A DNA stretch of 64,000 nucleotides from Bacteroidales bacterium. GTDB taxonomy: Bacteria > Bacteroidota > Bacteroidia > Bacteroidales > F082. Below, piece after piece: positions 59,337-64,000 of the stretch (within the stretch, counting starts at the first letter, position 1; each line of letters begins with the position of its first letter). Below the pieces are notes generated by a model, which did no database searches, had not been told where the DNA came from, and worked only from the letters and a program-made list of their open reading frames with translations. The stretch spans positions 186,001 through 250,000 of the forward strand of contig JAFRRS010000004.1 of NCBI GenBank assembly GCA_017427985.1, written 5' to 3'. The position numbers and the translations under genes were made by a program.

Positions 59337-59337
59337 T

Positions 59338-59372
59338 CCTGTAGGGGACAAGGCATACCTTGTCCGTACGGG
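59338..59372. repeat. CCTGTAGG-family palindromic element between gltX and folB
   Basis: CCTGTAGGGGACAAGG, AT and CCTTGTCCGTACGGG form an inverted pair around GCATA, with the core GGACAAGGCATACCTTGTCC. It starts 1 bp after the gltX stop codon and ends 13 bp before the folB ATG. Confidence 0.85.
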
Positions 59373-59384
59373 ATGAGATAAATT

Positions 59385-59735
59385 ATGGCAATCATTTCGA
59401 TAGAAAAAATGGAATTTTACGCCTATCATGGGTGCTTTGAGGAGGAGCGCAAGATAGGGACGTGGTTCAATGTGGATTTGAGCATGGAGGTTGACACCTC
59501 AAAGGCGGAAGCGTCTGATAATCTTGAAGATACGGTTAATTATCAGGAGGTTTATCAGGTGGTGAAACGGGAGATGATGATTTCCTCAAAGTTGCTTGAA
59601 AACGTCGCGCGACGCATTTTGAATGCCATAAAAGAGGCGTTTCCTGATGTGAGCTACGCTTGGATGAAGGTGAAGAAGATGAACCCGCCGCTGGGAGGGA
59701 AGATGGAGTCGGTTTCCGTAGAATTAGAAAGTTAG
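59385..59735 (+). CDS. folB: Dihydroneopterin aldolase
   Basis: This 116-residue protein has the FolB motifs IEKMEFYAYHGCFEEERKIG, NYQEVYQVV and MKVKKMNPPLGGKMESVSVEL. It splits dihydroneopterin to 6-hydroxymethyl-dihydropterin and glycolaldehyde in folate synthesis. Its last codons (Glu-Ser-TAG) run directly into a heptamer repeat. Confidence 0.96.
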   Translation: MAIISIEKMEFYAYHGCFEEERKIGTWFNVDLSMEVDTSKAEASDNLEDTVNYQEVYQVVKREMMISSKLLENVARRILNAIKEAFPDVSYAWMKVKKMNPPLGGKMESVSVELES

Positions 59736-59803
59736 TCAGTTAATCAGTTGTTCAGTTTTGGACAAACAACTGACTAACTGAACAACTGAACAACTGAATA
59801 ACT
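59733..59803. repeat. TCAGTT-heptamer hairpin element after folB
   Basis: TAGTCAGTTAATCAGTTGTTCAG on the left faces CAACTGACTAACTGAACAAC and further AACTGAA heptamers on the right, around TTTTGGACAAA. The folB stop TAG is the first three bases of the element. The orientation relative to the gene matches the copies at 615 and 6335. Confidence 0.85.
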
Positions 59804-59841
59804 AAAAAAGTTTGCAATTGCAAACTTTTTTGTATTTTTGC
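59804..59841 (+). terminator. 28-bp perfect palindrome (terminator) overlapping the riboswitch promoter
   Basis: The A6-GTTTGCAA/TTGCAAAC-T6 palindrome (59804-59831) has the structure of a bidirectional rho-independent terminator for folB. Its TTTG (59811-59814) lies 18 nt upstream of TATTTTTGC (59833-59841), so the same sequence also provides the -33 region of the cobalamin riboswitch promoter. Confidence 0.75.
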
Positions 59842-59849
59842 GCTCGATA

Positions 59850-60000
59850 TTTGGTGCCGGGAGGCTCAATAGGGAATCCGGTGGAAATCCGGGACAGTTC
59901 CCGCTGCTGTAAGCTCTTAATGCTTGCCACTATGCCACTGATAATCAATTGTTTCGGGAAGGCGGCAAGAATAAAGGAGTAAGTCAGAAGACCTGCCAAT
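59850..60000 (+). ncRNA. Cobalamin riboswitch
   Basis: The sequence shows the conserved order of the B12 aptamer: TTGGTGCC, then CTCAATAGGGAATCCGGTG, then GGGACAGTTCCCGCTGCTGTAA, TGCCACT, GGGAAGGCGGCAAG, and the B12 box AGTCAGAAGACCTGCC (about 59982-59997). It binds adenosylcobalamin or related corrinoids and lowers expression of downstream genes. The following 120 nt, with a CCTTATTTTATAAGG hairpin, probably forms the expression platform before the ATG at 60120. Confidence 0.97.
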
Positions 60001-60119
60001 TATCGTAAACAAAGCTTTCGGGATAAAAGCTGGCTTCCCCTTATTTTATAAGGACTACCAACATTTTCCTTGAGGTTTTGAGGTAATTAAATTATTATTA
60101 AACCTTTAAAATCTAAGTT

Positions 60120-61307
60120 ATGGTTAAAAAATTTACTTTAATGTTCCTTTTAGGAATCTTCGGTCTTTTCTCGACCAACCTTTTCGCACAGGAAGATGCG
60201 ACAATCGACCCAGCCGACATCAAGTTTTGGATTGGCGAGGGTGAAAGTGAAGTCGTTTTCATCGTCAACTGGGCTGAGCCAGACACAGCATTGGCTTGGG
60301 GATATCGTTTTGTCGGTGAAAATGTCGTTATGAAAACTATCATGGACGACATCGCGGCAGCTGATTACCGTTTCAGCTATGAAGCAAGTGGTTTTATCAA
60401 CGACCTGCATTTCAATGACGGTGTTCTCGATTTGAGTCTCGTTGAAGCGGGATGGCTTACCTATCTGATTAATGGTGAATCGACATGGGATACTTATGAT
60501 GTGGCATTAGTCAGCGACGGTGAATATGTGAAAATTGGCGACACACATTGCGGCACAATGATTGATCCGGAAAACTGGATTTATGTCTATGAAAAAGAAG
60601 TGGCTCCTGTCTATGCATTAGGCGAAGAGGCAACTATCGACCCATCGGAAATCCTTTACTGGATTGGCGAAGGCGAGAACGAGGCAATATTTGCTGTGAA
60701 TTTTGCCGACCCTGAAGATGTCTGCTTCGCTTGGGGTTACAGATTCGATGGCGAAAGCGTCACAATTAAAGAAATGATGGAAGCTATTGCTGCTGTTGAC
60801 CAGCGTTTTGCTTTCAATGACGAACCGTCTTCATGGGGTGGCTATATGCTTACCGACCTCACCTTCAACTATAATGAAGTCCATTATGAACTTTCTGGTT
60901 ATAACGCCATGTACAATGTGAACGGTGTGCAGTCATGGTATACTTTTGACGAACAAACCGTTATCAACGGCGATTTTGTGAAATGGGGCGACTATACCAT
61001 CGGTACTGAAATTGCTGCTTGGACATACGTTTGGGAAACTCCAGTACAGCCTGTTACAGCTTATGACGCTGTTGGTGAGGTTGATGCTTTTGAAATGTCA
61101 GTTTACCCAAATCCTGCAACAGATTTCATTATGGTTAATGTTGAGACACAAAATTTTGTGTCTGTACAAATTTACGATGTCATGGGTCGTAATGTTCTCA
61201 CCACAACAGAGACAGCTATTGATTTAAGAAGCATGGAAGCAGGCGTTTACTTCGTCACTGTGAGAAGTGCAAATTCAGCTAAGACGACAAAACTCATTGT
61301 TAAATGA
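60120..61307 (+). CDS. Cobalamin-riboswitch-controlled surface protein with two internal repeats and T9SS domain
   Basis: This 395-residue protein has a signal peptide (FTLMFLLGIFGLFSTNLFAQ). Two homologous ~150-residue repeats begin ATIDPADIKFWIGEGESEVVF and ATIDPSEILYWIGEGENEAIF, each continuing with AWGYRF. A C-terminal T9SS type A domain (MSVYPNPATDF ... TTKLIVK) follows. The riboswitch strongly suggests a role in corrinoid capture at the cell surface, analogous to BtuG or BtuH lipoproteins of Bacteroides; this is inference. Residues VETQNFVSVQ in the sorting domain coincide with a GAGAC palindrome. Confidence 0.85.
   Translation: MVKKFTLMFLLGIFGLFSTNLFAQEDATIDPADIKFWIGEGESEVVFIVNWAEPDTALAWGYRFVGENVVMKTIMDDIAAADYRFSYEASGFINDLHFNDGVLDLSLVEAGWLTYLINGESTWDTYDVALVSDGEYVKIGDTHCGTMIDPENWIYVYEKEVAPVYALGEEATIDPSEILYWIGEGENEAIFAVNFADPEDVCFAWGYRFDGESVTIKEMMEAIAAVDQRFAFNDEPSSWGGYMLTDLTFNYNEVHYELSGYNAMYNVNGVQSWYTFDEQTVINGDFVKWGDYTIGTEIAAWTYVWETPVQPVTAYDAVGEVDAFEMSVYPNPATDFIMVNVETQNFVSVQIYDVMGRNVLTTTETAIDLRSMEAGVYFVTVRSANSAKTTKLIVK
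61143..61167. repeat. GAGAC palindrome inside the T9SS domain of the first surface protein
   Basis: The perfect 20-bp palindrome AGACACAAAATTTTGTGTCT (61144-61163), followed by GTAC, is read on the plus strand as Glu-Thr-Gln-Asn-Phe-Val-Ser. It is a diverged member of the GTAGAGACG family, matching the copy at 62420 except for one symmetric base pair. Confidence 0.75.
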
Positions 61308-62596
61308 GAAAATTATTAGTTTTATTGGTGGCTATGGTGCCGATGGCTTTGTGGGCGCAGTTTGCTCCTGCACAGGACCAGCCTGGCACCACAGCCATGC
61401 ATGCTGACTCATCGGCGTTTATCGGATGGGCTACAGGTTGCACTGTCAATCCCGGACCGATGGACATTTCAGACCCAAGTCTTGGCGTTGCCGGTTCAGG
61501 TTATCCGGCTGAGAATGCGATAGGCGTTCCTGGTGGCACATACACCGTGACTTGTCTTGGTGACGGCGGCTATGCCACTTTGACATTCGCATCTCCTATC
61601 TGCAACCGTCCGGGACCTGATTTTGCCGTGTTTGAAAATGGCTTCAAAAGCGGTAACTATTGGTTTCTTGAGATTGCATTTGTCGAGGTGAGCTCCGACG
61701 GAGAGAACTTCTTCCGTTTCCCTGCAATAACACGTGTGCCTTTCGATACACAGCTTAACGGTTTCGCGACAATGGATCCTGCGATGATTCATAACTTCGC
61801 CGGAAAATATGGTGCTTTCTACGGCACTCCGTTTGACCTTGATGAGGTTCCGAACAATCCGCTTCTCGACAAAAACAACATCACGCATGTCCGCGTTGTC
61901 GATGTTGTAGGATGTATCGACCCGCAATATGCCACTTACGATTCGGAAGATCATCCTGTCAACGACCCATGGCCGACGCCATTCGCATCAAGCGGTTTTG
62001 ACCTCGATGCAGTCGGTGTGATTCATGATATCGCACACTTCCCGACACCTGAGGATGAGCCTCCATTCATCGCAAATCCAGTCGGTGCAGTGGTTTTCGA
62101 TGAATATCCACAAACAATAGAAATCAATCTTGATGGTGTCGCTTCAGACCCTGACGATCCGGATGAGGACATCACATACAGCTTTGTTTCAAATTCGAAT
62201 GAAAACGAGCTTTCGGTGACACTGGATGAGAAGATTTTGAATCTGACACGTCTTTCGAGAGAAGCAGGTTCGGCAACCATCGTCCTTCGTGCCACATCCG
62301 ATGGTCAGACAATTGATTTTAATGTTTATGTCACGATTAATTCCGTGCCAGACGGCATTGAAGAAAACGACAAGATGACGATTTCGGTGTATCCTAATCC
62401 GGCGCATGATTATATTCGCATTGAGACGCAAAATTTTGCGTCTTTACAATCCATAGATGTGTATGATATTGCAGGACAATTGGTTCTGACATCAAATGAA
62501 ACAGAAATCAATGTGTCGGGATTGGAATCGGGAATGTATTTCGTCAAAATCAATTGCGGCGAAAATATCATTACAGAACGTGTAATCATTAAATAA
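61304..62596 (+). CDS. Second riboswitch-controlled T9SS surface protein with cadherin-like domain
   Basis: This 430-residue protein has a signal peptide. A large N-terminal domain contains GYPAENAIGVPGGTYTVTCLG, RPGPDFAVFENGF and FASSGFDLDAVGVI, a pattern of cell-surface proteins with lectin-like folds. A cadherin-like domain (IEINLDGVASDPDDPDEDITY) and a T9SS type A domain ending NIITERVIIK follow. It overlaps the previous gene by 4 bp and is thus under the same cobalamin riboswitch. A role in corrinoid acquisition is inferred from context. IETQNFASLQ in the sorting domain is palindrome-encoded. Confidence 0.85.
   Translation: MRKLLVLLVAMVPMALWAQFAPAQDQPGTTAMHADSSAFIGWATGCTVNPGPMDISDPSLGVAGSGYPAENAIGVPGGTYTVTCLGDGGYATLTFASPICNRPGPDFAVFENGFKSGNYWFLEIAFVEVSSDGENFFRFPAITRVPFDTQLNGFATMDPAMIHNFAGKYGAFYGTPFDLDEVPNNPLLDKNNITHVRVVDVVGCIDPQYATYDSEDHPVNDPWPTPFASSGFDLDAVGVIHDIAHFPTPEDEPPFIANPVGAVVFDEYPQTIEINLDGVASDPDDPDEDITYSFVSNSNENELSVTLDEKILNLTRLSREAGSATIVLRATSDGQTIDFNVYVTINSVPDGIEENDKMTISVYPNPAHDYIRIETQNFASLQSIDVYDIAGQLVLTSNETEINVSGLESGMYFVKINCGENIITERVIIK
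62420..62450. repeat. GAGACG palindrome inside the T9SS domain of the second surface protein
   Basis: The perfect 20-bp core AGACGCAAAATTTTGCGTCT (62424-62443) with flanks TTG and TTACAA is read on the plus strand as Ile-Glu-Thr-Gln-Asn-Phe-Ala-Ser-Leu-Gln. It is a counterpart of the copy at 61143. Confidence 0.8.
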
Positions 62597-62606
62597 TCAA
62601 TGTGTT

Positions 62607-62768
62607 ATGAAAAAGATTTGTCCTCGTTGTGGAAAAGAGTTTGAATGCGTGCATTCAATCAATTGCTGGTGCGTGAAAATACATCTTAGCGACAGCGCGA
62701 AGGCATATCTGAAAGAACATTACACGGATTGTCTTTGCAAGGATTGTCTTGCAGAGATTAACGTTTAA
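62607..62768 (+). CDS. Small cysteine-rich CWC protein
   Basis: This 53-residue protein reads MKKICPRCGKEFECVHSINC, then WCVKIHLSDSAKAYLKEHYT, ending CLCKDCLAEINV. The C-x2-C ... C-W-C ... C-x-C-x2-C pattern defines the cysteine-rich CWC family, which often accompanies cobalamin uptake genes in Bacteroidetes. It starts 10 bp after the second surface protein gene and is probably the third gene of the riboswitch operon. Its 3' end overlaps the convergent FeoB-associated gene by 11 bp. Confidence 0.85.
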   Translation: MKKICPRCGKEFECVHSINCWCVKIHLSDSAKAYLKEHYTDCLCKDCLAEINV

Positions 62769-62916
62769 AAGGACAAGAAACAGAATTGCAATTATTGCAT
62801 TTGTTTGATTTTGTAGAGACGTTTCCCGAAACGTCTCTACATTTTTTTAATGAAAAAACTGCCAGCACCACGAGGGCTGCGACAACCAATAACACTATGC
62901 CGGTAGCGAGATTCAT
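62758..62916 (-). CDS. FeoB-associated cysteine-rich membrane protein
   Basis: The 52-residue product begins MNLATGIVLLVVAALVVLAV, a single membrane helix, followed by a Cys/Asn tail ending CNNCNSVSCPFKR. This matches the FeoB_associated family (PF12669). It overlaps feoB by 4 bp (ATGA). The middle of the tail, CRDVSGNVST, is encoded by a near-perfect GTAGAGACG palindrome (62812-62841). The start at 62916 is used; the longer ORF to 63000 overlaps feoB heavily. Confidence 0.88.
   Translation of the reverse strand: MNLATGIVLLVVAALVVLAVFSLKKCRDVSGNVSTKSNKCNNCNSVSCPFKR
62812..62841. repeat. GTAGAGACG palindromic element inside the FeoB-associated gene
   Basis: TGTAGAGACGTTTC (62812-62825), CC and GAAACGTCTCTACA (62828-62841) form a 30-bp palindrome with perfect 14-bp arms. 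It is the best-preserved copy in the window. Read on the minus strand it encodes Cys-Arg-Asp-Val-Ser-Gly-Asn-Val-Ser-Thr. Confidence 0.95.
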
Positions 62917-64000
62917 ATTATTGCCACTGCGATTAGATATACGAAAAATGCTGCAATCCATGCCACCACGCATTGGAACAAGATGATGACGAGCATCCAT
63001 TTTGTGCCCAATTCACGGCGTATGGCTGCCATTGCGGCGACGCAAGGGGTGTAGAGGAGGCAGAATACCAACATTGAGATTGATGTCGTTAAAGTGAACA
63101 AATCGATGGCGTTGAGCACCTCGAGGGTTGCCACCACGCTTTCCTTTGCCATGAAGCCGCTTACCAATGCTGTCACGATTTGCCATTCGCCGAGTCCGAT
63201 TGGTTTGAAAATAGGGGCTATCCATCCAGCTATCATCGCAAGGATGCTGCCTTCGCCATTATTAACCATATTGAAATGGAAATCAAAGGTTTGTAGGAAC
63301 CAAATCACCAAAGAAGCAAGGAAAATGACAGTGAAGGCGCGCTGGAGGAAGTCTTTGGTCTTGTCCCACAGCAGATGCGCCACGTTTTTCGTGCCAGGCA
63401 TACGATAATTCGGCAGTTCCATCACGAAAGGAGCGACGTCACCTTTGTTTTTGGAGAATAACGCGACGACAAGTCCCATGACGATTCCGAACAAATACAG
63501 GCAAATCAGCACCAAGCCGCCATGATGCGGGAAGAAATAGTCTGTGAAGAACGCGTAAATCGGGATTTTTGCCGAACAGCTCATGAAAGGCGTAAGGAGT
63601 ATTGTGCGCCAACGGTCGTGGGTGGAGTGCAGTGTACGTGACGCCATCACAGCAGGGACGGTGCAGCCGAAGCCGATTAGCAGCGGAACGATGCTATGTC
63701 CGGTTAGACCGAGTTTTCTCAAGAAACTATCACTGACGAAAGCCACGCGTGCCATGTAACCGCTGTCTTCGAGCAGACTCAGGAAGAAGAAAAGCAGTAT
63801 GATGATTGGCACGAAGCTGATGATGGTTCCAACACCGCCAAAGATGCCGTCGACGACAAGCGACTGCACCGCAGGCGTGACATCCCAGCGTGCGAGAGCT
63901 TCTCCGCAGACGCCAGCCAACCACTTGATGCCGTCATCCAAGAAGTCTTGAAGTGGAGCACCTAGGACATCGATGGAAAGATAGATGATTCCTACCATCA
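62913..64000 (-). CDS. feoB: Ferrous iron transporter FeoB (C-terminal part, partial)
   Basis: The visible ~362 residues hold the FeoB membrane domain. The Gate regions include GGVGTIISFVPIIILLFFFLSLLEDSGYM and GFGCTVPAVMASRTL, then FMSCSAKIPIYAF, the FeoB_C region with FMAKESVVATLEVL, and the end LLYTPCVAAMAAIRRE. The G-protein domain lies beyond the window at base 64000. It imports Fe(II) across the inner membrane and is coupled to the FeoB-associated small protein. Confidence 0.97.
   Translation of the reverse strand, partial: MVGIIYLSIDVLGAPLQDFLDDGIKWLAGVCGEALARWDVTPAVQSLVVDGIFGGVGTIISFVPIIILLFFFLSLLEDSGYMARVAFVSDSFLRKLGLTGHSIVPLLIGFGCTVPAVMASRTLHSTHDRWRTILLTPFMSCSAKIPIYAFFTDYFFPHHGGLVLICLYLFGIVMGLVVALFSKNKGDVAPFVMELPNYRMPGTKNVAHLLWDKTKDFLQRAFTVIFLASLVIWFLQTFDFHFNMVNNGEGSILAMIAGWIAPIFKPIGLGEWQIVTALVSGFMAKESVVATLEVLNAIDLFTLTTSISMLVFCLLYTPCVAAMAAIRRELGTKWMLVIILFQCVVAWIAAFFVYLIAVAII

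Overview
The window looks like a chromosomal segment from an uncultured gut- or rumen-type member of the order Bacteroidales (Bacteroidota). Coding capacity is AT-rich, and many promoters carry the Bacteroidetes -7 box TAnnTTTG. Several secreted proteins end in a type IX secretion (T9SS) sorting domain. Many order-specific families occur in their usual neighbourhoods: DUF3098, DUF4292, DUF4270, DUF4175, DUF3109 and an IPExxxVDY-like protein. The single tRNA lacks an encoded CCA. No rRNA, CRISPR array, prophage or intact insertion sequence is visible.

Layout. 1-9361: a core minus-strand block queA / truB / uppP / DUF3098 / ftsX, broken by a PTS-IIC permease, an XRE regulator pair, an ECF sigma/anti-sigma cassette and a T9SS M28 peptidase. 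9423-17726: plus-strand M64 peptidase, mntP, rpiB, an orphan lutB, an AAA+ ATPase and the conserved acpP-fabF-rnc-IPExxxVDY block. 17775-22125: minus-strand pheS, cyclophilin, DUF4270, a starch-synthase N-domain protein and DUF3109. 22388-30074: topA, a DUF1893 / ECF-S / unknown-enzyme cluster, glnS, cvpA and elbB. 30168-32642: accessory island with a FISUMP-like lipoprotein, a small HTH gene behind a highly structured leader RNA, and a coupled DUF3791-DUF3990-DUF3791 module. 32657-36847: geranylgeranyl-reductase-like enzyme, GT2 and LPG-synthase-like membrane protein, ruvC, tRNA-Pro and a tiny lipoprotein. 36861-44998: envelope cluster M23 / DUF4292 / TPR / dut / flippase / NtrY-like kinase. 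45122-51663: methyltransferase, mnmG flanked by two parS-like sites, ybeY and DUF4175. 51922-59735: Cu/Zn efflux permease, GLUG T9SS protein and its probable TPR regulator, AAA_14 ATPase, gltX and folB. 59804-64000: a cobalamin riboswitch driving two T9SS surface proteins and a small CWC protein, convergent with feoB.

The most unusual signal is not a gene. Short palindromic elements of at least two families (GTAGAGACG...CGTCTCTAC and CCTGTAGG...CAAGGCATGCCTTG...TACGGG) sit between genes. They also occur inside reading frames, where they supply residues or stop codons of truB, a GT2, DUF4175, a TPR regulator, two T9SS sorting domains, the FeoB-associated protein and rpiB. Two unrelated genes carry the same element-encoded peptide DVSGNVST. 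Other noteworthy items are the ~200-nt nested leader RNA upstream of the HTH gene, a shared tandem CCGTACC operator/promoter architecture at a regulator and its neighbour, parS-like sites around mnmG, and heptameric TCAGTT hairpins that always begin at a gene's stop codon.
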